DNA of 17,665 nt from JAIEPT01 sp038217425. GTDB lineage: Bacteria; Planctomycetota; Planctomycetia; Gemmatales; Gemmataceae. Shown here piece after piece: positions 7,018-14,836 of the stretch (the first letter of the stretch is position 1; every line of letters begins with the position of its first letter). The notes beneath the pieces are model-generated. The model ran no database searches. It was not told the DNA's origin and saw nothing but the letters and a program-made list of their open reading frames with translations. Position numbers and translations under genes: made by a program. The stretch lies in NCBI GenBank assembly GCA_038217425.1, contig JBBQPM010000143.1:1-17665 (forward strand), in the 5' to 3' direction.

Positions 7018-8625
7018 TCAACGACTCAAAGGGTAGATTTTCACATGCCCATATTCGCAGCGAATCGTGTGGCCCATTTGACGCAGTCCGAACCAACCCT
7101 CTCGATCAGCGGACGGCCCCGGCAGTTTGCCGTCGTCCTCCCATGCCAGGGCGACAATGTCATCCACCATGAGCCTGATGGCGCCGCCGCGCTTGTACAC
7201 GTGGACTGTCTGAAAGGCGTCGGCGGGCGCGTCGCAAATGAGATCCTTCCCTTCGGCAACCAAGTGGAAGCCTTTGCTCTTGCGTAAATTCGCGGTGCCG
7301 CGTCCGGCTGCCCAGTAGGAAATGTGATAGGCATTCAGATCGCCGCTGTGATACTGCGGGTACGTGCCATCGCGAGGTTTCAGGTTTGAATCGAAAATGC
7401 TCTCTCCCTTCAAGCCGCGGGCGCTGAAGAAGACGATGTTGAGCCCCTCTTTGCGATTCTCGGGACGAACCGTGAATTCGATCGAGAAGTCGGCCGGCAC
7501 TTCCTTAAGGAGCCAGCAGACCAGGTGATCGTTGCACTTGTCGTTCTTGCCCTTCTTGGCGAGATCGCTCTCAAGAAGGAGATGTTTGTTCGCGATGCTC
7601 ATCCGCTTGCCGCCTTCGAGTCGCCAATCCTTGAGCACATTCGAAGACTCAAAGTAAGTTTCATAGATGGGCCGGGTCCTATCGACGTCTTGCGGCAGAA
7701 ATCTCGCTCCAACTTTGGGCAGAGCGGATTTCTCGGTTTTTCCGAAGTGCTTCTTGATGAATGCGAAGGTCAACGCGTCGCCGTCGCTTCTGCCCACGCG
7801 GGTTTGAAGCTGGCATTCGATGCCGAGCTTGTCCATGCGTTCCTTCAAAGCCTGCCCGAATTTCGGGTGATGGATGCCGACGCCCTGATTTTTGATCGGC
7901 GCATCGAGATTCACGGCATAAAGCAATTGGGCCGGCGGGTCATCCTCGGTCAAGTGATTGATGGACGAAACCAATTCGAAGAGCTTATACTTCTCTTTCG
8001 GCAACTCATCCAGCTTGTCGAGGTCTACGGCGAACAACTGAGCCAGCCGGGGATGCTTGTAGGTGTCCGTGCCGGGGAGCAGCTGACGGATGAACCTCGG
8101 ATCGTACGAGGTTTGCCCGTTGAATACCGACATGCAGGTCAAGCGCGTCGAATGCCGCAGGACCGGATCGGCGTTTGTCGAGTCGGCCAGGTCGTCGTGA
8201 AAGCCCAGCCATAACGAAAGTCCAGCCCCCGCGGAGCTTCCCGTGGCCGCTACTTTGCCAGCGTCGAGATTCCACTCCTTGGCCCTGTGCCGGATAAACT
8301 GGACGGCTCGCGCGGCATCGAAGAACTGCGCGGGAGCGATGGCATCGTCGGAAAATCGGTAGGTGATAGCGGCTACCGAAATGCCGCCGTCAAGACAGAG
8401 GCGGAGCAGTTCGGGGCTGACGCTCTTGTCGCCTTTCGCGAAACCGCCGCCATGAATCGACACGAGCACGGGCGTCGGTTTGTCCGACTTCGCCAGCCAT
8501 ACGTCCATGACGTTTCGGGCGTGCGGCCCGTACTTGACGTTTGTGTTAGTCGGCCGGCGTTCCTGAGCGGTTGCCGGCAAGGCAATGAAAACCATCACGC
8601 ATGAAAACGCGATCAGACGATTCAT
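7018..8625 (-). CDS. Secreted alpha/beta hydrolase (esterase-like) fused to DUF1961
   Basis: 535 residues from ATG 8625 (AGGAG at 8632-8636, six bases upstream), with signal peptide MNRLIAFSCVMVFIALPATAQ. The first half is an esterase/lipase alpha/beta hydrolase: oxyanion-hole motif HGGGF (about 58-62) and nucleophile elbow GSSAG (Ser131). The second half, from about 325, matches DUF1961, a concanavalin-like jelly roll often linked to carbohydrate degradation, including AYHISYWAAGRGTANLRKSK and WFGLRQMGHTIRCEYGHVKI. A normal C-terminal catalytic histidine (HGF-like) between the core and DUF1961 is not evident; a conserved-looking IHHPKFG is present instead. It probably acts in the periplasm on esterified glycans. 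It is divergently oriented to the 660-aa gene at 8733, with a 107-base shared upstream region. Confidence 0.88.
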   Translation of the reverse strand: MNRLIAFSCVMVFIALPATAQERRPTNTNVKYGPHARNVMDVWLAKSDKPTPVLVSIHGGGFAKGDKSVSPELLRLCLDGGISVAAITYRFSDDAIAPAQFFDAARAVQFIRHRAKEWNLDAGKVAATGSSAGAGLSLWLGFHDDLADSTNADPVLRHSTRLTCMSVFNGQTSYDPRFIRQLLPGTDTYKHPRLAQLFAVDLDKLDELPKEKYKLFELVSSINHLTEDDPPAQLLYAVNLDAPIKNQGVGIHHPKFGQALKERMDKLGIECQLQTRVGRSDGDALTFAFIKKHFGKTEKSALPKVGARFLPQDVDRTRPIYETYFESSNVLKDWRLEGGKRMSIANKHLLLESDLAKKGKNDKCNDHLVCWLLKEVPADFSIEFTVRPENRKEGLNIVFFSARGLKGESIFDSNLKPRDGTYPQYHSGDLNAYHISYWAAGRGTANLRKSKGFHLVAEGKDLICDAPADAFQTVHVYKRGGAIRLMVDDIVALAWEDDGKLPGPSADREGWFGLRQMGHTIRCEYGHVKIYPLSR

Positions 8626-8732
8626 CGCAATCTCCTGACATTCAAACAAATCGAGCGCCTATTTCCGGAACGTGGATGAAAGACTAATGTTTAATTATCG
8701 GGTCTTCGAGATTGAGTCCAGGAGTGACAGCC

Positions 8733-10715
8733 ATGAGCCGATGTTTTCCTGCGATGGTGCTGATACTCGGAACTTGCCTGGCGCCGACTTTGGCCCAGGA
8801 AACGACTCCGAAAGCGCCGCCGTGGCCGCCCGCGCACATGAAAGACCTGCCTGCTGATTACCTGGATCGCCTGCGCGCGAGTCTGGATGCCGGGACCAAT
8901 CGTTTGAACAAGCTCCGCCTGGATGTCAACAAGAGGAACGACTCCATCGGTTGGACGCGCTACGGCATGCCGGCGCTGCTCCTCGGTCGGCGCGAGGATG
9001 AAATCAACAAGTTCTTCGAGTCCGACAAATTCGTCTGGAGCACCAATCCGAAGTTCGGCTTCAGCCTTTTCTCCATGAGCTACGTGCGCCTGTATGGGCT
9101 CGTGAACGACCGCACGGGCCCCTGGAAGGGACTGTTGTCGCGGAAGGCTCAAGTGAACATTGAAAAGCAGATGTGGCTTGCCGCCAAGGCCAACAGTAAG
9201 ATTTCCGAGGCGAAACGCGACGTCTGGGACATGGAGGGGTCCGAGAACCATCACCTTTCGAGCAAGACATGCGACCTGCTGGCCGCGCAGTTCCTGCGGA
9301 ACCTCCCGGTCTACGCCAATGAAAAGTACGACGACGGTTCGACTTTGGCGGAGCAGTATGAGGCACGGCGCGTCTATTTCTTGAAGTGGATTGACGCCCG
9401 GGCTAAACGAGGCCAGTTCGTCGAAGCAGGCTCGCCCAGCTATCAGGCGGAGAGCATTCACGCGATATTCAATCTGCGCGATTTCGCCGAGGATCCGCTG
9501 CTGCGCAAGAAGGCCGACATGTATCTCGATTTGACGTATGCCGTCATTGCCGAGGAGACCCTGCTGACGAGCCGCGGCGGTCCCAAGAGCCGCGTCAAGT
9601 CGGGGCACGAATACGATGCGGGCACAGATCGCGGCTACGATGTGCTGTTCAATGCCCCGGGACACAAATTTGTGCCGCTCGGCGTCGGGGCGCACGCCAC
9701 GAGCAACTACTATCCTCCGCCGGTCATTGTCAATCTTGCAAAGGACACAACCAGCCGCGGCACGTACGCCTTCCGGACGCGCTGGCCGGGACCCGTGTCC
9801 GAGGGAGGCGGCAGGAATGCGGACGATCCCGATGGCATGCTCTGGCGCAAGCTCGATCCCGAACGGAGCGTGCTGCGCTGCGGTTTTGCCACGCCGGATT
9901 ACATCATCGGCTCGGCCGGCCTCAATCCGAAATGGGTTGACGATGCAGGCTCGAGTTCGCGCTGGCAAGGAATCGTGTTCGCGAGCGATCCGGCAGCGCG
10001 GATTGGCTTCGAGGTGAAGCCGGCCGATCGGACCGATTGGCACGCCTTCAATGCGTTCTTCAGCGTGCAAGAACGCAATATCCTGATCACGCAGAAATGG
10101 GCCCCCGTGCCTCCCAATCCGCGCCCCTCGCAGCCGGCCCACCTGCGCGTTTACTTCAGTCCGATGCTCGATGACGTGCAAGAAGAAGGAGGCTGGATCT
10201 TCGTCAAGGATGGCAAAGCCTTCGCCGCGTTGAAGGTCGTCGCCGGCGGCTATGAATGGACGCCGCGCTGGAAACACGCGGACAGTCTTACGAAGGATAA
10301 CAAGGCGTTCATCACGCTTAATGCCGAGAACGCGCCGGTGATCCTCATCGCCAATCAGGCAGCCGACTACAACGACGAATTTGCCGCGTTCAAGAAAGCG
10401 ATCCAGGCGCAGCCGATCCGCTACGAAAACGGCGTCCTGGATTTTGCCAAGATCACCTTCTACGGCTCCGCTCGTATTCCTCAAGTGAATGGCCAAAACC
10501 TCGACCTCGCCCCTGCCCGCGGCTACGACTCTCCTTTCATCCGCTCCGAATGGAACAGCGGGCTCATCTACATTCGCAAGGGCAATGACACCGAGATCCT
10601 CGACTTTCGGGATCCGAACAATCCCGTCAAGACCGTCGGCGCCCCGGTGACCGCCGCGTTTCCGCCGGGGATTGGCAACGCGCAGCCTATCATATTCGGT
10701 AACGCCGACCCCTGA
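8733..10715 (+). CDS. Secreted 660-aa protein, possibly an alpha-toroid polysaccharide-active enzyme
   Basis: The start is ATG 8733, eight bases after AGGAG (8720-8724), with signal peptide MSRCFPAMVLILGTCLAPTLAQ. The N-terminal half is helical with WDMEGSENHH (about 166-174), followed by a long helix set (TCDLLAAQFLRN, EQYEARRVYFLKWIDARAKR, GSPSYQAESIHAIFNL). This is the look of (alpha/alpha) toroid folds seen in heparinase-like lyases and related glycan enzymes. The C-terminal half (about 300-660) is beta-rich, as in the sandwich domain of such lyases. I cannot assign a CAZy family and no catalytic residues are certain. The divergent esterase-DUF1961 neighbour supports a glycan role. It ends at TGA 10713-10715 with a TAA five codons later, so TGA acts as a normal stop here. 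Confidence 0.72.
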   Translation: MSRCFPAMVLILGTCLAPTLAQETTPKAPPWPPAHMKDLPADYLDRLRASLDAGTNRLNKLRLDVNKRNDSIGWTRYGMPALLLGRREDEINKFFESDKFVWSTNPKFGFSLFSMSYVRLYGLVNDRTGPWKGLLSRKAQVNIEKQMWLAAKANSKISEAKRDVWDMEGSENHHLSSKTCDLLAAQFLRNLPVYANEKYDDGSTLAEQYEARRVYFLKWIDARAKRGQFVEAGSPSYQAESIHAIFNLRDFAEDPLLRKKADMYLDLTYAVIAEETLLTSRGGPKSRVKSGHEYDAGTDRGYDVLFNAPGHKFVPLGVGAHATSNYYPPPVIVNLAKDTTSRGTYAFRTRWPGPVSEGGGRNADDPDGMLWRKLDPERSVLRCGFATPDYIIGSAGLNPKWVDDAGSSSRWQGIVFASDPAARIGFEVKPADRTDWHAFNAFFSVQERNILITQKWAPVPPNPRPSQPAHLRVYFSPMLDDVQEEGGWIFVKDGKAFAALKVVAGGYEWTPRWKHADSLTKDNKAFITLNAENAPVILIANQAADYNDEFAAFKKAIQAQPIRYENGVLDFAKITFYGSARIPQVNGQNLDLAPARGYDSPFIRSEWNSGLIYIRKGNDTEILDFRDPNNPVKTVGAPVTAAFPPGIGNAQPIIFGNADP

Positions 10716-10729
10716 TTCCATCGGCCGAA

Positions 10730-11038
10730 TTAATTTGACGGCAAGACTATCCCGATCGACTTCGCATTCTGAAAATCAAAGGTGTCAGGACCGAATGGCA
10801 CTTCCCCGAGTCGTAACTGGCGCCGGAATAATACTATAGACTCCAAAACCTCCTTGTGTTGAGATGCGGGTGGCGTCGCTTCCTTGCCGCTCGCTTCGGC
10901 GATGTCGACCCATTGCGAAAGGAAGCGGCTGCCGCCGTAGACATGCGAGCTTTCCAGCCCTTGGAGCGACTTACGCCTTCTTTCGCAGCTTCTGTTCGGG
11001 ATCTCAAAGTTTGATGGATCGCGGCGATGCCACGGCAA
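10730..11038 (-). CDS. Unrecognised ORF, probably a C-terminal gene remnant
   Basis: The 535-base stretch between 10716 and 11250 holds one minus-strand frame that looks protein-like: HVYGGSRFLSQWVDIAEASG, then HKEVLESIVLFRRQLRLGEV and FGPDTFDFQNAKSIGIVLPS before a stop. The only start is a TTG (11038) without a ribosome-binding site, and the first 30 codons look non-coding. It is therefore likely the 3' end of a larger decayed gene. I do not recognise the family. The rest of the stretch holds nothing I can identify. Confidence 0.35.
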   Translation of the reverse strand: MPWHRRDPSNFEIPNRSCERRRKSLQGLESSHVYGGSRFLSQWVDIAEASGKEATPPASQHKEVLESIVLFRRQLRLGEVPFGPDTFDFQNAKSIGIVLPSN

Positions 11039-11235
11039 CCGGCATGAGCGCCCTCGTCTCAGTCATCTCGATCAATTACCCCCTGAAGTCTAACCGAGCG
11101 AATCGGGGCGCCGTGATCCACCCATCCTGTTCCGACGGCCGAAACGCTTCCTTCGCCTAAAGATTCGCTACTTATGCGTCAAGATCCTTGAATGCGACCG
11201 CGTTAGCGTTCGGCGGCTCAATTTACCCTCGTTGC

Positions 11236-11352
11236 AAGGAGATCTGACCGATGTCACACATTGTCGAAATTCAATCCAAGTTGCCAGACCCCGTCGCGAT
11301 CGTCGCGGCCTGCACGCGTCTTGATCTTCCGTCTCCGGTCCACGGCGTCGCC
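11236..11352 (+). pseudogene. 5' remnant of a DUF1257 (Ycf35-like) gene
   Basis: AAGGAG (11236-11241) precedes ATG 11251 by nine bases. The first 33 codons begin MSHIVEIQSKLPDPVAIVAA and continue CTRLDLPSPVHG. This matches the opening of DUF1257 proteins (typically MSHIVxIxTxxxDPxAxxAACxRLxLPxPVHG), which are normally about 120 residues. After VHG the homology stops and the sequence changes into the end of another gene in a different frame. The gene is broken by deletion and its body is missing. Confidence 0.65.
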
Positions 11353-11362
11353 ACGCCTGGCG

Positions 11363-11431
11363 CTCGCCGAGCGAAAGACTGCGGAGTTCTATCAGCCGGC
11401 TCGGAGTCCGCAGCACGTCGCTCAGTCGTAA
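11363..11431 (+). pseudogene. 3' remnant of a DUF2997-like gene
   Basis: In a frame different from the DUF1257 start, codons from 11363 to TAA 11431 read LAERKTAEFYQPARSPQHVA. This resembles the C-terminus of DUF2997 proteins, the small partner gene that usually follows DUF1257. Its 5' part is absent. The fusion point lies around 11350-11363, consistent with a single deletion removing the end of DUF1257 and the start of DUF2997. Confidence 0.5.
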
Positions 11432-11450
11432 ATTCCCTTTTTCGTCCATG

Positions 11451-11487
11451 CCCCAGGAATCCGCACGCCGCGTTCCTGGGGCTTTTT
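11451..11487 (+). terminator. Intrinsic (rho-independent) terminator
   Basis: CCCCAGGAA (11451-11459) pairs perfectly with TTCCTGGGG (11473-11481) around a 13-base loop, followed by CTTTTT (11482-11487). It lies 20 bases after the stop of the DUF2997 remnant and ahead of the next gene start. It looks intact although the genes around it are broken. Confidence 0.85.
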
Positions 11488-11523
11488 CGTGCGCGGTCAT
11501 TAACCCCTAAAAAAAGGTGCTTA

Positions 11524-11577
11524 ATGAAGCTCGTCGAGCAGATCAAAGATTACGCAGTTCCGTCGAAGCCGAATTGA
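11524..11577 (+). pseudogene. 17-codon stub of a truncated downstream gene (possibly the AAA-ATPase of the DUF1257 cassette)
   Basis: ATG 11524 follows AAAAAGGTG closely and opens MKLVEQIKDYAVPSKPN before a TGA. The first ten residues look like a real gene start. In planctomycetes an AAA-family ATPase often follows DUF1257-DUF2997, and its N-terminus is of this kind from my recollection of the family. The rest is missing, so the assignment rests on ten residues and synteny. Confidence 0.35.
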
Positions 11578-11759
11578 AAGATGCCAAGATCCTCCTGACC
11601 GCGCCCTCTCTTACTGCTTCGCCTCGTTCCCAGCGCGGGGTTTCCGGTCGACGAAATGACAGTCAGAACGCCAATCCCGAGGTCGCCACGGGACCGCAAA
11701 TCAATGCCATTGGTCGCTCCTCGGAGCATTGTGCCGTAGTAGACGGCGTCCACTCCTAA

Positions 11760-12218
11760 AATTTTATGCTCCTCGATGGTCTTTTTCGGCGGTAAGGGGA
11801 TGGCGGCCAAAAAGCGCCATTTCAAGCCGAGAGTCTTTTTAAAAAAGCGCGCACTTGGGTTAGACCACGCTCGATGCTGGTTTCGTCCTTAATGCGTTGG
11901 CAAGCCTCCGCTACGGTATGGGGCGGGTTTTTGCGAAACGATTCTTCCAGGGATTCTTTATGTTCCACAAGTTCGCTGACGGTGGATTTTCCCAAATGAA
12001 TTCACGAAGACCATCAAGGCCGTCGTTACGATAGATGGCAACATAGCGGTCAATCGTCGCATCCGAAACGCAGCTAAGGCGTGCGACTTACGGAGTAAAC
12101 CAATCCTTGGCTGATGAGCCAAAGGGCCTCCATCCGTTTTTGCACGCGTGGGTGCGGATGCTCGAAGCGTTCCCTGTGGAGCCTGCTGATCCGTTTCGGT
12201 GAACGTCAACTTAGCCAT
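11760..12218 (-). mobile_element. Decayed IS630-type transposase fragment
   Basis: Reading on the minus strand from ATG 12218 (MAKLTFTETD), homology hops between frames: FEHPHPRVQKRMEALWLISQ, then CVSDATIDRYVAIYRNDGLD with GLREF, then STVSELVEHKESLEESFRKN with PPHTVAEACQRIKDE and TQVRAFLKRL, then LGLKWRFLAAIP. This is the helix-turn-helix and linker half of an IS630/Tc1-mariner-like transposase with at least three frameshifts. The DDE catalytic half is missing. No terminal inverted repeats could be assigned. The region 11578-11760 that follows has an open frame but nothing I recognise. Confidence 0.65.
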
Positions 12219-12225
12219 CCCTGGC

Positions 12226-12255
12226 CTCCCTTCCGATGGATTATCCAGAAGGGAG
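12226..12255. repeat. Short inverted repeat upstream of the transposase remnant
   Basis: CTCCCTTC (12226-12233) and GAAGGGAG (12248-12255) are perfect complements, with a nested TGGA/TCCA between them. On the minus strand the GGGAGG in this repeat could serve as the ribosome-binding site of the transposase. It may be part of the insertion-sequence end; no matching copy was found on the other side. Confidence 0.4.
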
Positions 12256-12303
12256 CATTAGAACCTAAACCCGCTGCCGAGAAAAGACCTCATTTTGGGC
12301 CGG

Positions 12304-12324
12304 GCGGGGTATAACGTCCCCCGC
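12304..12324 (-). terminator. Weak terminator-like hairpin after the response-regulator gene
   Basis: On the minus strand GCGGGG and CCCCGC can pair around a nine-base loop, 13 bases beyond the regulator's stop. No T tract follows, so termination is only a possibility. Confidence 0.25.
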
Positions 12325-12337
12325 TCGCCTTTCGCGT

Positions 12338-12988
12338 TCACGCCAACATCGGTACCAGGCCCGTTCGCATCGCGTAGCGCACCAGGCCCGGGATGTCGTG
12401 GATGCCCAGTCGCTCCATGAGCTGTCCGCGATGCGACTCCACCGTCTTGATGCTGATCTCCAGCAAATTGGCGATCTCCTTCGTCGAACGCCCCTCGGCC
12501 ACCAGCTTCAGTATCTCCTTTTGCCGAGGCGTCAGCGGATCGACGGTCTCGGCGGCAGCCAGGTTCTTGAGGTAATCGGCAACCAGATGCTGGGAGACCG
12601 TCGGCGTGAGGTACGTGTTACCCGCGGCGACGAAGCGGACCGCCCGTTCCAACTCGGCCGCGTCGGCGTCTTTGAGAAGGTATCCGTCGGCGCCGACGCG
12701 AATTGCCTGGCATACGTATTCCTCGCTTGCGTGAATCGAGAGGACGATGATCCGCAGCGACGACCCCGCTTGCCGAAGCTTCACGACCAGATCGAGCCCC
12801 GAAAGACCAGGCATTGAAATGTCGGTGAGCAGCAGATCGGGGCGCAAGGTCTGGGCGAACTCGAACGCCTGGTCGCCGTTACTTGCCTCGGCGATGACCT
12901 CGAATCCCTCGCAGCGCTCGAGCAGCGTACACAGGCCGGTTCGCACCAGCGTGTGATCGTCGGCCAGGAGAATGCGAATGTGGGTCAT
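12338..12988 (-). CDS. NarL/FixJ-family response regulator
   Basis: 216 residues with an N-terminal receiver domain (about 1-120) and a C-terminal LuxR-type helix-turn-helix (about 150-216). Receiver landmarks are the acidic pair Asp10/Asp11 (LLADDH), phospho-acceptor Asp56 (LLTDISMPG), Ser84 (VLSIH) and Lys106 (YLLKD). The DNA-binding domain shows PLTPRQKEILKLVAEGRSTK and ISIKTVESHRGQLMERLGI. It is presumably phosphorylated by the kinase encoded just upstream; its ATG overlaps that gene's TGA as ATGA, so the two are co-translated. I cut the longer open frame (to 13765) because its upstream part is only the kinase gene read out of frame. Target genes are unknown; the BBP7 gene upstream is a candidate by proximity only. 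Confidence 0.95.
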   Translation of the reverse strand: MTHIRILLADDHTLVRTGLCTLLERCEGFEVIAEASNGDQAFEFAQTLRPDLLLTDISMPGLSGLDLVVKLRQAGSSLRIIVLSIHASEEYVCQAIRVGADGYLLKDADAAELERAVRFVAAGNTYLTPTVSQHLVADYLKNLAAAETVDPLTPRQKEILKLVAEGRSTKEIANLLEISIKTVESHRGQLMERLGIHDIPGLVRYAMRTGLVPMLA

Positions 12989-14460
12989 ATGTGCAACCGC
13001 TCCAGACCGGGGAGCGAGCCCCCTTCTTGCCCCAGGCGAACGCGGATCGTGGTGCCGATGCCGAGCTGCGATTCGATGCGAAACGTGCCGCCGGCGAGCG
13101 CCGTCCATTCTTCCATGCCCAGGATTCCCAGGCTCGACCCCGCCATCGCTCGCTGCCGACTTAGCACCGTGTCGAACCCTCGGCCATCGTCGCGGATGAC
13201 GAGTTCGATGCCCAGCGGCAACGACTTCAGTTTGACCTCGACCGTCGTTGCCTGGGCGTGACGCACGATGTTCGTGAGCGCTTCCTGCGCGATGCGAAAA
13301 CAGGCGGTTTCCACCGCGGGGGTGAGGCGCCCCGGGAGCGGCGTGAGACGCCGCGCGATGCGCAGGCCCGCGGTCTGCTGCAGGCGGTTGAGATACCAGT
13401 TGAGCGCGTCGGCCAAGCCCAGGTCGTCGAGGATCGAGGGCCGCAAGTCGAGCGCGGTGTTGCGCACCTGGTGAATGGTGCGTTCGACGGCTTCGAGGCA
13501 ATCGTTCAGCGAGCGCGGCGATTTGTCGCCCAGATCCTGGCGCGTCATCTGCAGACTCATCTTGATGATCGTGAGCGATTGTCCGAGTTCGTCGTGCAGT
13601 TCGCGCGCCAGCCGTCGGCGTTCGGTTTCTTGAGCCGCGAGCAGTTGGTGCGACATGGTGCGCAGCCGCTGCGAAAGTTCGCGCAGCGTTTCGTCGGCGA
13701 GTTTGCGTTCGTGGACGTCCATGATGACGCCGTGCATGATGTGAGGTTGGTGCTGGGCGTCGCAAGAGAAACGCCCGCGGGCGGCGAACCAGCGCGGTTT
13801 GCCGCCGTCGGCGCGGAAGCGGAATTCGTGAGAAAAGTCGGACCGATGGCGGGCGGCGGCGTCCAGGGCCTTGCGCATCATCGGCAGATCTTCGGGAAGA
13901 ATCAGTTCTTCGAGGGGCGTCGGCTTATCGATGAACGCCGAGCCGGAGATGCCGAATAACGCCTGGACGGGCCCGGACCAGCGGATTTTGTGCGTGGCGA
14001 GGTCGAGTTCGAACGATCCCATCTGGGCGGCGTCGAGAGCCAGGCCCATGTGCAGTTCGCGCTCTTTGATCTGGGTGAGGTCGCGCATTGACACGAGGAC
14101 GGCGGGGCGATCCCCGTCCATGATCGGCGCGCACACGGTTTGCACGTGGGCGATGCCGCCGTCGGGCCGGAGGATCTGCTCCTCAGCCGCCGGCAGGCGT
14201 TTGCCATCATTGAGGACGGTCTTGATACGCTGACGAATTTCGACATGACAACTGGGATGAAACAACTCGAACGGCGATTTGCCCAGCACGTCTTCCGGCC
14301 GAAGGTAGCCGAACAGCTCTACACAGGCGCGGTTGACGCACACCAGGGCGTCGTCTCGATTAACGAAGACAGCGTCGGGACAGATCTCGATCAGCTCGCG
14401 AAACCGCTGCTCGCTTTGACGCAGCCGGACATCCATATCCGTAAACTCAAGGACATCCAT
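12985..14460 (-). CDS. PAS-domain sensor histidine kinase (HisKA_3/NarX-like)
   Basis: 491 residues, with no membrane segment, so a cytoplasmic sensor. Two PAS domains (about 12-130 and 140-255, the first with ICPDAVFVNRDDALVCVNRA) are followed by a coiled linker and a HisKA_3 dimerisation motif with phospho-accepting His289 (RRLARELHDELGQSL). The ATPase has its N-box at Asn397 (QEALTNIVRHA) and its G1 box at Asp424 (DDGRGFD), with SLGILGMEEW after it. All catalytic motifs look intact. The start is ATG 14460 with AAAGGAG at 14467-14473. It overlaps the response-regulator gene by four bases. The signal sensed by the PAS domains cannot be told; no haem- or flavin-specific residues are evident. 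Confidence 0.94.
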   Translation of the reverse strand: MDVLEFTDMDVRLRQSEQRFRELIEICPDAVFVNRDDALVCVNRACVELFGYLRPEDVLGKSPFELFHPSCHVEIRQRIKTVLNDGKRLPAAEEQILRPDGGIAHVQTVCAPIMDGDRPAVLVSMRDLTQIKERELHMGLALDAAQMGSFELDLATHKIRWSGPVQALFGISGSAFIDKPTPLEELILPEDLPMMRKALDAAARHRSDFSHEFRFRADGGKPRWFAARGRFSCDAQHQPHIMHGVIMDVHERKLADETLRELSQRLRTMSHQLLAAQETERRRLARELHDELGQSLTIIKMSLQMTRQDLGDKSPRSLNDCLEAVERTIHQVRNTALDLRPSILDDLGLADALNWYLNRLQQTAGLRIARRLTPLPGRLTPAVETACFRIAQEALTNIVRHAQATTVEVKLKSLPLGIELVIRDDGRGFDTVLSRQRAMAGSSLGILGMEEWTALAGGTFRIESQLGIGTTIRVRLGQEGGSLPGLERLHI

Positions 14461-14724
14461 GGGTCGCTCCTTTGGGGAAAAGGAGGGGCGACAAAAGCGG
14501 CCAACGCACAGTGCTCATTATGGGAGAGCAGGGCACAATTCGCTTCTGAGCGCAGTGACGGTAATATCGCCCCAATGTACCTTATTCTTGAGGCGGAAGC
14601 AAATTTACCTGTCCGTTCCCAGAGTTTCAGAGCTATTCACGTTCGCTGTGCATAGGGCGAAGAGGGCGTCCCATGAAGTCCGTTATCTCTTGCGGAACGA
14701 ATTTTGCGAGGGGTTCGAGAAGTT

Positions 14725-14758
14725 GAGCGGCGAGGCGTAAGAAATCGCCTCGCTGCTC
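14725..14758. repeat. 13-bp hairpin in the spacer between kinase and BBP7 genes
   Basis: GAGCGGCGAGGCG (14725-14737) pairs with CGCCTCGCTGCTC (14746-14758), 13 bp with one G-U pair, around an 8-base loop. No T tract follows on either strand. With the second hairpin at 14788-14820 it may form a terminator for the BBP7 gene. The remainder of 14474-14836 contains nothing I can identify beyond the kinase upstream region. Confidence 0.6.
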
Positions 14759-14787
14759 ATTTCAGGCAATTCGGAGAAGGGGGAACT

Positions 14788-14820
14788 ACTTGCGGCTCGG
14801 GGTGTCGTCGAGTCGCAAGT
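14788..14820. repeat. 12-bp hairpin 16 bases beyond the BBP7 stop codon
   Basis: ACTTGCGGCTCG (14788-14799) pairs with CGAGTCGCAAGT (14809-14820), with one G-U pair and a 9-base loop. It is positioned as a transcription end for the minus-strand BBP7 gene, but the following bases on that strand (AGTTCCCCCTTC) are C-rich rather than T-rich. Confidence 0.6.
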
Positions 14821-14836
14821 GTTCGATTCCGACTAC

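Noticed and set aside
6958..7036. Plus-strand frame ending IFGDDAARLQRMLVELERGS before TAG 7036
   Set aside because: Protein-like composition, but it runs into the 3' end of the hydrolase gene on the other strand and has no start; insufficient to call a gene.
8691..10721. 676-codon open frame on the minus strand antisense to the 660-aa protein gene
   Set aside because: It is an out-of-frame shadow in high-GC DNA. It lacks a signal peptide, ribosome-binding site and domain logic, while the plus-strand frame has all of the expected gene features.
11578..11759. Minus-strand frame continuing from the transposase remnant
   Set aside because: Open but without similarity to the IS630 DDE domain or other recognisable proteins; left unassigned.
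12989..13765. N-terminal extension of the response-regulator frame
   Set aside because: It overlaps the kinase gene and encodes an Arg/His/Pro-rich sequence typical of a shifted frame; the receiver domain starts at ATG 12988.
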